DNA from: Prostheceraeus crozeri
Taxonomy: Eukaryota > Platyhelminthes > Polycladida > Euryleptidae
Length of the DNA stretch: 64,000 bases
Assembly: GCA_907163375.1 (NCBI GenBank)
Contig: CAJQUW010007080.1
Location: forward strand, 89,966 to 153,965
Direction of reading: 5' to 3'
The position numbers and the translations under genes were made by a program. Under the pieces are notes generated by a model that worked only from the letters and a program-made list of their open reading frames with translations, made no database searches and had not been told where the DNA came from. Positions 11,421-23,026 of this stretch are shown piece by piece (position 1 is the stretch's first letter; every line of letters begins with the position of its first letter).

Positions 11421-13792
11421 ACCATCGACATTAAGGCAAGTAGCTGGTATCAACATAGTATTAGGCAAGTGACATGTAATATTGTAGTGTTTGTTATAAT
11501 CCATAAATGCTGTTCTCATCATTTCAAAAGATTGTCATATTTCTATTTCAAATCCTTCTTATAATTTTTGCAGACAGACTTCTAGAGGTTCTAATCAAAA
11601 AAGAATTTTCAAGAACGCATAAGCAACTTGAGAGTCTTTGAACTTCATGTTTAACTTAATGATATTCATCTATTAATCGCACCTTTTTGCTTGAGCAGCA
11701 AAACAAAAACAAGAATAAACTCGATGAATTCAATACTGTACTCACTGTTTTGCTCATGCTCATAATTCAAACAATGTAAATGTTCGGTCTACTGTTAATC
11801 AGATGAATTTACTTTCATTTTTCTAAAAACTAAAGGCATTTTTGAACAAAAAACAATTCTTTTTAATAAGTAAATGCGAGCCGAAAATGTAAAAACAACA
11901 ATCTGCAAATCTAAATTAGTGTCCAATTAACAATTCTTTGTGGAAAATTGTGAGGATTTAGGATGTGGAAACTGTGATTCTCTTTCGATTGGTGATTCGT
12001 CTACTTTAAAAGGAAGACTTTTGAAGTGAAATGTACAGTGCAATATGTCATGTGAAAGTTTTTTTTACGGAATGTGTTATATATACACCGTTTTCCCTAT
12101 TAACCTATATCGTTTCTGATGAAGATATCGACAAAGACATCTACAACTCGGTCAGAGCAGTTGAGTGAGCACAAAGGTACATTTGCTGCCAATCTCAGAA
12201 GAAGAGAGGCAATTTTCACTAGAACTCTGTGTCCTGTAATGAACTCAAGGGAAGCAAGGTTGCGTCCAAACTTCGACTTGGAATATCTCCCAAGACCCAA
12301 AACCAAGATTAATCTTGGGTACCCCCAAGAGTGGCTATTTCTCTAATGAAGTGGAAGAACAATTTCCAAGACATGTTTGGAAATTTGATTGAGATTTAAA
12401 ATTTCATGAAGATATTTTGAATCATACCATATTGTACATATTGCTATCCAATTAATAGGAATCTAATGCTCATATTAGTTACTATTTAATACATGAATTT
12501 GTTTTTGCGGAATTGAGGCGATACTAGTACTCAGCTAAAAGTTTTATTTATCGGCATAGGTTATCTCTGGGGTTGATTTCATCAACCCTGTTTGCATCTA
12601 CAGCCTCATAATTTCGTAATTAGAACATGAATGACTAAGCTACATTCCTTACAACATGTCTGATCGAGAAACGAAACACACATAACACAGGCCTCGTATA
12701 AGATGAAAGTAGCACAAATGCAGATGCAACGATATTTTTACTAATCGCAAGAAGCAATCATCAAAGAATGTCACTGCATTAATTGATACCGATAACTTTC
12801 TATTTCTAATACACGTAGCCTACTAGTAGAATAAACAATATAGGCCGAAGTTTTTAGCTTTCAAGGCAAGAGGCTATATGAAGCAAGTTATCTACGAATT
12901 GTTGTAGGCTACCAATTTAACAGCATAAGCGTTATAAAGGTATTGATTTAATGAATTCCACTTTTTCATGTATTATTTGTTTTATTTCACGCAAAATGAT
13001 TTATACAAAATTCTGTCTAACACAATATGCATTACATCTAGCTTAATGGATTAAATTCACAAGGAAGCCATAGGTAATCAAAGCATAGTTCAGAAAGCTA
13101 ATTAAACAAACTATCAGATGGACATTTACGGTAGGTCTATATCAAAGTTGATGATAGCACAGTTTATCATAGAAAGACCAATCGTGTGGTTGAAGTAGGT
13201 TACATATTTACATGTACATACTTGTAAACTTACATGTAGATGACTTGCTATGACATGATGTGGTCATCTACTTGGGCAGAATTTTTCCAAGAAAACCGCA
13301 AATGATCATTCATGGTCAATTTCTGTACTCTTTGGTTCTCACTCTTGGGGGCACCCAAGCTCTTGGATCCGCACCCCAAGACTACCCAAAACCCAAGAGA
13401 GAACCCAAGACCCAACATTGAGGGAGGAGAAGGATGTGTTGCGCAGACTTGTAAGTGGCCCGGGCCGGGTAGGGCTACTATTTCGCAACTAACATGGGCC
13501 GGGGTGCGCGGGGCCTGAAAATACATCTCTTCCATTAAGCCAACTTGCAACGATCCATTAAATAATGGTTGCTTTTCTCAATACTGATGCTTACAGGCAG
13601 GACTAGTCGCGAGGGGTCAGAAAAGCATTTTTCATTGAGTAGTGTGAATTCAAGTCTGAATTCTGACCAATCAGGACATTTACATCACTTCAAGATTGCA
13701 CGGCTACCAACATTGAGATCGTGGATGTAAGTTGAGGACTGACTTGAGAATTGTGAGAAATTTCAATCGAATCCTCCTCACCAATCACGTGC
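11421..13792. repeat. Non-coding stretch with two CTTGGG-rich clusters (left arm)
   Basis: Clusters of CTTGGG/CCCAAG words lie at about 12287-12335 and 13335-13415. They share an inverted block: CTTGGGTACCCCCAAGAGTG near 12313 and its near reverse complement near 13340. A GC-rich patch rich in GGGCC words follows at about 13455-13515. No ORF here is convincing. Confidence 0.5.
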
Positions 13793-14095
13793 ATGAAGCG
13801 TGGAAGAGTTGATCATTATTTGGAAAGCAGTGATATATTTGATAATCTTCGTGATGCACCAGAAAAAGAAACGACATGCAATTTGCAAGACAAAATTGAC
13901 AATAAAAACGAAAGTTCCATTGCACAACTTGTGACGCGTGTCGGAATATTATCATTCTGGCGGGAACACAGAAATGATTTCCTGCTGTTGTCTGTGGTAG
14001 CAAGAGAAATATTAGCAGTTCAGGCAAGCTCAGGCCAGTCAGAGCGAACATTTCCAGTAGCGGACTTGCAATCAGCCAGACGAGGGCTCATTTAA
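13793..14095 (+). pseudogene. hAT transposase C-terminal fragment, left copy
   Basis: A true ATG opens 100 codons (MKRGRVDHYLESSD..). The C-terminal half, FWREHRNDFLLLSVVAREIL then SSGQSERTF, matches the hAT dimerisation region: a W, then an LxxVAxxIL stretch, then S-x-x-S-E-R-x-F. The catalytic N-terminal domains are absent. GGGCC-rich segments at about 13455-13515 and 14560-14640 may be remnants of the element ends. The mirror copy is at 42999-43370. Confidence 0.75.
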
Positions 14096-14869
14096 AGCCA
14101 AAGCACGTGAGGCCATCGAAATTGTCGCAAGTGCCGTGCGAAATGGACAGCACAACCTTTAATTGAAGCATCCAATGAAGCCGCATTATTTCTTTTGTTA
14201 AATGCATTTTTGGTTGCAACACAATTATCGTATAGTTAAATTTACGGAAATCCGGATCTCAAACGCGAGGAAAGATAGTTCGGTAAAATTATCCAATCCT
14301 AATACATTACAGAATTGGATTACAATTCTCGTATAAAAATACACAAAAAATATGAATTCCCAAACGAATTTCCTTCTAACAAAATTATGCATTATTTTTG
14401 TAAAGCTTATGACAAAAATGCAGCTCAGAGTCGCAAACTTATAGATCAAAAGTCAGATATTCATGAAATTAATCATGATGGTATAACATATACAGTATTA
14501 TAACAGCCTATGTATTATATGTGACAAAAGTATTATTGATGGTTCGAGAATCTCGAGATGAGCGGGACAGGGCCTGAACATCTCTGATGCAGTGGGCTTG
14601 GACCGGGCTTTGTGTGGGCGGGTAAATTCTGGCCCATTTGCAAGTCTGGTGTTGGTTGAATAATTCCAAAAATATGAGTCACTTTTCAATATAACCAAAA
14701 TATATACGCTTCAGATCCTCTTACTATACATGTGAACCTCTATAAATAAATGTTTCTATCGTGTAAGTCACGAAAAGTAGTCAATCTTGTGATAAACAGT
14801 GATTTTTCAGTAGGATAGCAAATTTATCTAAGGATGGAGACTTCCTGATGGCTTGATGGGTTTCTGATT
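14096..14869. other. Non-coding; about 460 bp present only in the left arm
   Basis: From about 14409 to 14868 the left arm has sequence lacking in the right arm, where the flanks join near 42782. It includes a GC-rich patch near 14560-14640 and AT-rich sequence. No coding region is supported. Confidence 0.45.
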
Positions 14870-15115
14870 CTTCGAGTCATAAATACATGTATTTACACGC
14901 ATTCTCATTAAATCATTAATTTCTGTCTGAGGAATGATCATCAACTTTCCAACCGCGATGCTCACGTCTTTCAGACACTGAATGCCACCTTTTTCTATAC
15001 TCTCTGCTTCTCCACATCCCATCACACATGTTCGATGCGAATCGAAGGGATTCAGATCTGGTGATCCTGATGGCCACTCTATCCTTCGACTATTTCTAGT
15101 GATGCAATTGATCAA
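14870..15115 (-). pseudogene. Tc1/mariner transposase C-terminal fragment, left copy
   Basis: On the minus strand the frame contains IEWPSGSPDLNPFD, a variant of the family signature WPxxSPDLNPIE around the last catalytic acidic residue, followed by IPQTEINDLMRM, which matches the usual IPQ..I..L..SM tail. Only about 80 residues of the C-terminus remain. Confidence 0.75.
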
Positions 15116-16534
15116 CCATTGATGAGATATGTTTCATGAAAGATAGAACCCGAAAGTTTGTTGATAATGCATTCAAAAACCTAGTCTGAGTATTGATGAA
15201 GCCTAAGTATCCACGCCTTTCGAATTTCACGAAAGATTTCAGAATTTGTAACTCACTGAGATCATTCAGTCAGATCGCTACCACAACATTAATTGAGCTA
15301 ACTTCCCATACTTTGCAGGCCTCATCTGGAGCTCTCAGCTTTCATTCGCTCATCCGTTCATATCACCATAAATATCACCTTTCTCAAAGTTTCTCTCCAC
15401 ATGCATTTCTTTTAAGCTAATCGTTCTCTCAATCTCCGTACACAACAGAGGATCATGGTGCAAGCGCTTCATTTTAGAATGTAGTTCTGCACGCCACATT
15501 CCATCTTAATCCTATTTGCCTCAGCCTTTTCTGTCGGTGAAGTATGAAGGGAGAAGATGGGGACATCATACCTCCAAAGATATTCTAAAAAATTAACTTA
15601 TGCGACATAACATGCTCTATCCGATAGTAGTATCAGTTTTTCATTCCAAGTTGATATTGTTACGATAAATAGTATTTTAAAATTCAAACATTCATTTTTT
15701 CAAATTTCATCATTGTATCTATAAAACATTATGTATGTATCATATCAGTAAGATTTATAGCTCTATGTATCAATAATTATATTACTAAACCTTTCAGAGC
15801 ATTATCGGTGAATACTAGAGAAGTTTGTGTAGTTCGCTCAGCTATTAAATTATGAATATGTATTGATAAGTAGTATGTATAGAACATACGTAGCATTGGT
15901 CATGATAACGAGGTAGAAGGTATCTGAGTTTCAATTAACATAGTTGCGCGACCATCTTTCCTGAACGGGCAAACTACAGAAGTTGCAAATCAACCTAAAA
16001 CTCAAAATTCCTATCAATATCGGTGAAAATCCAAAATGTCGAAAAAGTGTAGACGTAAATGTTTTCATTTAGCTCCTGTGGCTAAAATATTGGGTCTACA
16101 GAAAGCAGCTACCACTCAGAGAAAGTCAACATAAAGTTAGGAAAGTTCAGTGAAGGAGATCTTCAAACAATCAAATCATTCGTTCCGGCGAGAGATAAGA
16201 AACCGAGGGGGGACATAATGCCCTCCTGAGGCAAATATGGTTAATCATGGAAATCAAGCGAAGGTTCGTTTAATTGCCTGAATAGTTTTAATGTAAAACA
16301 TATCATGAAGCTCTTCAATGAATTAGACGGTGAAGATTTCTCAACAGCAAATCTGAAATGAAACCGGAAAATTGAATCACTTCAAAAGAGGAGGAATGAA
16401 ATTAATTTTGAAAATCTAGAAATGACTTCCATCTGACAAAAGCAAAGAAACTGAAGGTTGATACCGGACATTTAATGATAGAGAAATCATCGTTAGACAC
16501 TTCAATGAGAGAGTGAACATTCAACAATACAATA
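15116..16534. other. Arm-shared non-coding; holds the empty site of the right-arm transposon
   Basis: No coding region supported. Around 15548-15556 the sequence runs uninterrupted where the right arm carries the 3966-bp element 38121-42086. Confidence 0.6.
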
Positions 16535-16749
16535 AAATGAAATAAACGATAGATCAAATTGCCATGCGAAAGATGTGCGACGCCAGGATTCGAACCCTAC
16601 GACCAAGGTTAACTAGACCTGTGCTCTACCAACTGAGGCACGAGCTGCTTTATGCGACTGTGACAATTGACAGGATCAAACCCTCACCACCACACATCAG
16701 TTGTCATAGCAATGATGATCAATGAATAGATATCTCGTCACAATTGTGA
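16535..16749 (-). mobile_element. SINE with internal tRNA-Thr-like module, copy B
   Basis: Second locus of the 222-bp repeat, on the minus strand and about 85% like copy A by eye. The B box reads GGTTCGAATCC, closer to a true tRNA. The right arm lacks this copy, because it lies inside the 2.39-kb block missing there. Confidence 0.75.
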
Positions 16750-18763
16750 ATGACGACGTAGCATTTTAGTAACTATTACGTAACAGATCGTCATGAAAAA
16801 ATATGATGATATGTTCAGATTTTTTTCGAACATTACACGTTTGCATATGTATTTGGTTGGATTGTGTAGTAGAGTGATACTAACTCCGGAATGCCCCAGC
16901 AAAGGATTGTCGCTTGTTTGTCATTGCATACTAAATTTAGAAGCATCAGAAATAGGAATAAGCCTGGTTTGTAGAATTCATACGAGTCGGCTAGTCTCTG
17001 TTTCAGCATGTTGCCTACATTCGAGTTTCAAACTTGTGTAATTTCCTACAATTATATAAAGTATTTGTCTCAATATTTCGTTGTTGTTCCGATCAGAAAT
17101 TCATCCACACTGTAATTCTGAAAGGAATTCGAGAATCAATGTTCGAAATGTAACTGTAATTCTTGTATTTATCACCATTATATAGATACCTAGATAATAT
17201 CATGACTTAGAGGCCGCAATAAGAAAACAGCTGATATGCACTTCGACTTGTGCCATTAATTTCACAGATTCCATTATAACGACAAATGGCCTCCTCTCTT
17301 TATCAGTTAGTTGATATATTTCTAAGATTCTGATAATTTCTAAAATTCTCATTAACGCTTCGAGATATCTGCGACATCTGTCTTAATTGAGATAGACGTT
17401 AGCTTGTCATTAGTTAGATGATCTAGTAATAAATGCAATCCAAGATCAAATGTTGGCTTCCGAATTAGATTTGTGGGAAAAAGCAGAATCACTCCTTTTG
17501 TTCAACGTGCGAGTAAATATATACACATTTTTTTCAATTGTCAAAACTAGCCCGACGCGTTTCGTCCTCCTGACAGTATCAAGGGCTTTGCATGTGACAA
17601 GTGTTAAAAAGTAGGTCATATGTACAACAATCCAGTGGTCATGACGTCTGTTCAATTGCGGCATTTCCAAGAGAAGTGCATGTGATTGGGAAGAAGCTGA
17701 GGAATCTCCTGTTCGGGTCTCCTGTTCTATCATGTTTTTGCTGACATGTTTATCTTACAAGGTGAAACCAAAGTATATAGAAAACTCGATGAAACTACCA
17801 GATGCGAGCGATCCAACACCTGGCAAAGAAAAGTGATGTCTCTGAAGATGGAGCTGATGAGACATAACATATCTTTCCTCAAGAAAAAGTCCTTTATCAT
17901 CAATCAACACATATCCTGTACAGATGAATAGCAGCGGAAGATGAGAAGAAATAATGTAGTCACTGCAGCTATCAACCGTTGGAAAATTAGATCTCTGCAG
18001 AGGTGGACTACCATTCAAGCTGCTCATTTGAAATGGAAGATATCGCAACAATAGCACATTTCGTTACATATCAATCTATCTCGCTTACACTGTAGAGTGA
18101 CTTCCATCGATGGCTTTGACTGGCGTTGTGCACGCAGCTTTACTGATTCCAATACAGTGTAACTCAATTTTAGTGAGTTCTTCATTTTCATTATTAAAGT
18201 GTTGTGCAGTTTTGTTGCGCTTTGCTTTCGTCCGCTGTCTGCACCATTTCCATGTAGGCCTATATCACAGACTTTTCGAAATCGATTTCAGACATCTCCA
18301 GAAGGAGTATCTTCCAGATAGGGAATTCATCAACAATTTCAACTTTGAAGATATCTGAAATTTATTAGGACGGATATAAAATATAGGAATGATACCCATC
18401 TGAAGAGAGCTTTAGTGACCTGAGGACACGTTAGCCCCAATGATTTCATAATGTGAGTCCGATTCAGATGGATGATTATTCGCATTGTAACCCGAATTCC
18501 ACCGGGCGTCAATGCAGTTGTATCTCTCATCTTATTTACATTAAAGTCCGTGGGAACGGAGAACTGTTGAACATCTCAATATATTATCGGTTATCATTGA
18601 CGATTCTTATCAGTCTATCTATGGTGACTAGACATTTCAGGTGATGAATCCTTTTGCTCTCAGTAAATCCTCCAGAGGACATAGAAATCGTAACAAATGA
18701 GGGATTGATTTGATTCAAATCAGCTCAATTTGACTGTGTAATTAAGCATTATTTAACATTTAA
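16750..18763. other. Left-only stretch, no gene recognised
   Basis: Together with SINE copy B this belongs to the block 16456-18848 that is missing from the right arm. Near 17540-17585 the minus strand reads AGGACGAAACGCGTCGGGC, resembling the GAAAC..GUC half of hammerhead motifs found with PLEs. Small open frames (for example 17446-17733 minus, 18110-18358 plus) show no recognisable domain. Confidence 0.45.
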
Positions 18764-20003
18764 CCCATTAGGCGCCGAATTATTTTTGAAAGTATTTATC
18801 AAAAATTTGAATGGAACCATATCATTCAATCACGTTTTGATACTTTATGACGATCTTATCGAAAATAAATGTTCATTTCATCGTTTTTGATGATGTTCCA
18901 CATGTGGAACATTGGCGCCTGAGACTATACATTTTTTAAGAATTTTTGAAGAATATAAGCGTTGTATATTTGTTAATACTTGACAGATTGCTTATATTTG
19001 ACATATTTGTTTATACATTAAAATAATATTCTATGCTTATACGTTGATTTTAATTTTTATGCAAAAGTAGTATATTAAGAATTTTGATGTATTTTGGTAA
19101 ACGAAACAGGAAAAATACAGACAGAATCACCAATGTATTTTTTTGAAACTAGGTAACAGTAACATCTTTCAGAGTTCAGAGATGGTATTGGACGAAGGAA
19201 CTTGTATGCAACAAAGTGTTGCATGTGTCACACTTCATTTTCGTGCTTTTCATGCATAATTTACAGCGGCCCTGTTTACCGGCTGGTATTGGAAGATGAC
19301 CAACATTTCCAAGTCTTGTGGAGAGGGCAGGTGTTCGTGAAGGTCCAGGTCGAATTTCTCGAACAGTCTAAAGACTCAGAAGATATCTCACAACTTCTGT
19401 GAAAGAAAACGAATGTTTCACGTACATATTTTGATAAAATGAGAGCATGATTGACTAAACACAAGATGACTTAAAAAGTCTATATGCATTATTATTAGGT
19501 TGTAGCAATTTGTGTTCAACTTCGATAAGCAGCAACAGCTTTTTCATCTCTATAGCCAAATTATCGAATGACAGATTTACATTGTAAAGTTATGTGTATA
19601 TATCATCTACTTTCTGACGACCTTATATTTTCTGATTGATTTATGACAATTACTATGTTAAGTTCTAGCATTTTATTAATTGATTTGATATTCATATTCA
19701 TGTCTTGAGACCCCACGATTTCTATTCGGCTTTTTGAAATAAACGTCTAATTTATTTATTTATTTATTTTGTAACACAACAAAATCTATAAGTTTTAACT
19801 CAAAATAGAAGATAATACAAAATATAGATCTAACGATGATGCACCATCATTCATAGGGTTGAAGAAATCATAGCATTTTATCATTTTAGAAGTGAAAATA
19901 GTAAAAGTCATCCAGTGATCACGTGTTACCATTCGATTAAGATCATGAAAATTTCAATTGAAATGGAGATGGTATCAATTTTGATACCACCGTCATCCTA
20001 GTG
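18764..20003 (-). mobile_element. piggyBac relic, internally deleted (left arm)
   Basis: Flanked by TTAA at 18760-18763 and 20004-20007. The ends read CCCATTAGGCGCC and, from the other side, CACTAGGATGACGG, typical piggyBac-style termini though not identical. Internal palindromes are GGTATCAATTTTGATACC and TTCCACATGTGGAA. On the minus strand about 19180-19462 encodes the C-terminal zinc domain (CKLCMKSTKMKCDTC, LHTS, FVQYH). One Cys of the right-arm copy is Ser here. The catalytic core is missing. Confidence 0.75.
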
Positions 20004-20007
20004 TTAA

Positions 20008-20505
20008 GCCAGAGAAAGTCATAAAGCTTCAATCGATTCATGCAATTATTTATCGAATGGTGGTGTTATATCTTTAAGTCTGCGCATGGGTCCAAGATTA
20101 CCCATTTTGCATCCGAAGCCGCATAACTCAGATTCTAGCAGACTATTTATAAATTGCATATATGTTCAAAAAATCTATTTGACTATATATATAGTCTCTC
20201 ATAGAGTCTCTCCATTTTACTATCTCATTGTTTCAAGACGCTTGCATGCGATAATTGACAAAACATGCCATTCATCAAGAATATCTACCATTAACTTCCA
20301 AAACATGCTCAAATAATCAATTTTTTAAAAAATACTGAATTCATAATTTCAGACTTAAGGCGTATGTACACGGGTTCGCTAAGTGAACGGACACTAGACA
20401 CACACGTCCAATTGCGCGTGCGTCATCGTCTCGATCCAGTGGACTCCATGAAATCGGTCAACTAAATTACTTTACCCTTTTGGTAAGGTAAGCGGTCCAC
20501 AAAAC
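20008..20505. other. Arm-shared non-coding
   Basis: Pairs with 35544-36045. AT-rich, with TATA-rich runs near 20180. No gene. Confidence 0.5.
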
Positions 20506-22285
20506 CGGGGTCGCAGCAGCGAATTTTTCCTAGGGGGGTCCAACAAATTTTCAGATAAAATATCGTTAAAAATCAATCCATGTTATATTATGAAATCTTA
20601 CGTAATAACTTTCCAGTATTGACTTGTTTATTAGGCAGAGCCGGTCATAGTTCATTGATATACATAAATACCTCTTATTGTCTCTGCAATTTCCCACTTT
20701 ACGCGATAGGCATACATGCTGTCTGTATTAAAAGAAAAAACATTAATTCCGTCATGAATGCTGTGTATTTCAGTGCCTTGGGGGAAATCTTACCCAAACG
20801 CCCTTATGGTCCAAAAATGTGTGACCGGTTGTCTTTGAAGATAAACTCCTTACATACCTCCTCCAAATCTAAAGTCCACGCTAACTCTTTATGAATGTAC
20901 AGAACTGCCAAGTGATTGAGTCGTTGACCGAAGCCAAGTCAAGAGGCGGCGCAAGCTGTGAAAAGCTGCGCTCTGCAGATGCGGTTGTAGGAGGAACAAC
21001 GGTAATTAGACGAACCAGTATCTCCAAACTTTCATTGTTCAAAATTTCTAGAATGCATGCAAATTTTATGGAGCACTAGGAAAATTCTAGTACTGGTGCT
21101 AAAGAATTTCAGACAGACTTGCCTAGGCCTCCTCAGTGATGTAGAGCAGAAAGATAACAGAATAAATGAATTTATTATTATTTGAATTAAACAGTGAAAT
21201 ATCAATTTGATCGAAATTCACATATTTCGGTGCAAGAGCCCGACAATTGGCGCAAATAGAAGAATCAGTGCATCGCGCACAATCAGTGCACAGCCCCAAT
21301 TTTTGTAGAAGTCCCCTAATTTGATGTCTCTTTAATTCCAGAATCATGCAACTGAAATATGTAAGGGGTTTCTGATGTCCAAAAGTCGTAAGCACTCATT
21401 TAGGACATTTACATTACTGACATTTCGTCTCAGTTAGTAGACAATACCAGCTTATAGTGCGTTTTGAAAACAGAATGTAAAGAGAAGAATTGAGTATGCC
21501 TGTTGAGTTACATCCTCAGCTGAAAATGAGAATATACCTGAATATTCAATCATTTTTCATGATTATCAAAATATTATTCATTGCGCAGATGTATCTCAGA
21601 TTTACTCCATGCATGGCTGCCTATTGAATGGGGGAGCTATGTTGATGTGAAATACGTCTCGTAATGATTCCCGATATTGGATAAAATGACAGCTATTCGA
21701 AATGATCCCATTTTCAAACTTAGGATGAAGCTATTTGCAAGTCGCTTTGAAATTTATAGAATGTAGAAATACAGCATAATATACAATGGTGATAGAATGT
21801 ACATCAACAAGCAATGTCGCGTCGTGCGGTTGTGTCTCAGCTGTCCGTCTCGTGGTTTTCATCTTCGCTCCCGTATCTTGCGTCACAGTGATCATTCGGT
21901 TTGGATCTTTATATATTCTGCATCCTCGTTGTCCAATGCATCGTTTGGTGTAACTTTTATCTTCGTGGGATCATTCGTCGCAGTGCCATCCCCGTATTTG
22001 TGCTCTTGTCATTTTTGTCTCAGTCTGCGCATGCGCAGATCTGGATGAATAGTTCTCCACCGTCCCTGTCACGTTGAAATCTAGAGCAAACTCCAGGTTC
22101 CTGGTCAACACAATACCTTGAACACCTCTGTGGTCATCGTGGTCTTCTGGTTAGACGGCTGGAAACACGTCTCTCTTTTGCTGACTGGTGTACCTGGTTC
22201 GAACCCTGACACGATCAGATCCACTTTCTCCGGCCACTTTCATCGTTGGTCTGGACATTTCTTTTGACTTCTTTTGAGTCAAGTC

Positions 22286-23026
22286 ATGTCACCCACACCT
22301 CCAAGGACTAGATCCAACAGCACAGCTCCTACTCTGCTGACATTAAAGGAGGTCAAGAAATTGCTCGATGACAACAGAAAGGAGATAGTCAGCTTGCTGA
22401 GACCTCAACTGGACAACATTGTCTCTACGGTTTCAGCAATTAGCCAGAGAATGGAAGGTGTGGAGAAATCTGTCTCAGACATGAAGTCGCTGGTTTCGAG
22501 GCATGAAGACGAAATAGCTTCAATCAAGCAGTTTCTTGAAAGGATGTCTCCAGATGAGTTATGTCGTCCTATGTTTCAGGAAATAGACGAACGCATTTAC
22601 AGGGTCAACAACGTTATTGTTGCTGGCTTAGCCGAATCTGATGGTTCGCTTGAGGTGAGGAAAGCAGAGGATTGGAGGAAAACTGAGTCTTTGTTGGCTG
22701 AAGTTGGCAATCCGATCGAGGTTGAATCCATTGTCTCTCAACAGCGTATCGGCCACCCCGGTTCACGAAAACCTAGGCTCTTGCGTCTTACTCTCACTGA
22801 TGTTAATTCGCGTAATGTTTTACTACGAAAGTCCAAGGAATTGCGGAATTCGGCAAGTTTCCGAAACGTGTATGTGAATGCTGATAAGACTCGTGCTCAA
22901 CGTGAAGAGTTTAGAAGACTCAAAGAAGAACTGAGAGAACGCAAAGCAAACGGCGAAGATGTTATTATATATAAACAACGTGTCGTCGTTCGGAAGGGAA
23001 CTGGATCCAATGGAAATTTTCGGTGA
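22286..23026 (+). CDS. LINE ORF1 protein
   Basis: 246 codons from ATG 22286, chosen because an in-frame stop lies just upstream at 22265. Residues about 20-95 are heptad-like and likely coiled coil (ISQRMEGVEKSVSDMKSLV). The middle (RVNNVIVAGLAESDG..) resembles the RRM-like domain of L1-type ORF1 proteins, and the end (DKTRAQREEFRRLKEELRERK) resembles their C-terminal domain. In this family the protein binds element RNA and forms the RNP. Its stop TGA (23024-23026) overlaps the ORF2 start by one base (TGATG), suggesting coupled translation. Confidence 0.85.
   Translation: MSPTPPRTRSNSTAPTLLTLKEVKKLLDDNRKEIVSLLRPQLDNIVSTVSAISQRMEGVEKSVSDMKSLVSRHEDEIASIKQFLERMSPDELCRPMFQEIDERIYRVNNVIVAGLAESDGSLEVRKAEDWRKTESLLAEVGNPIEVESIVSQQRIGHPGSRKPRLLRLTLTDVNSRNVLLRKSKELRNSASFRNVYVNADKTRAQREEFRRLKEELRERKANGEDVIIYKQRVVVRKGTGSNGNFR

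Noticed and set aside
17446-17733. 95-codon open frame on the minus strand
   Set aside because: It has no domain, and it lies in a repeat-rich block absent from the right arm. Only a hammerhead-like scrap near 17560 is notable.
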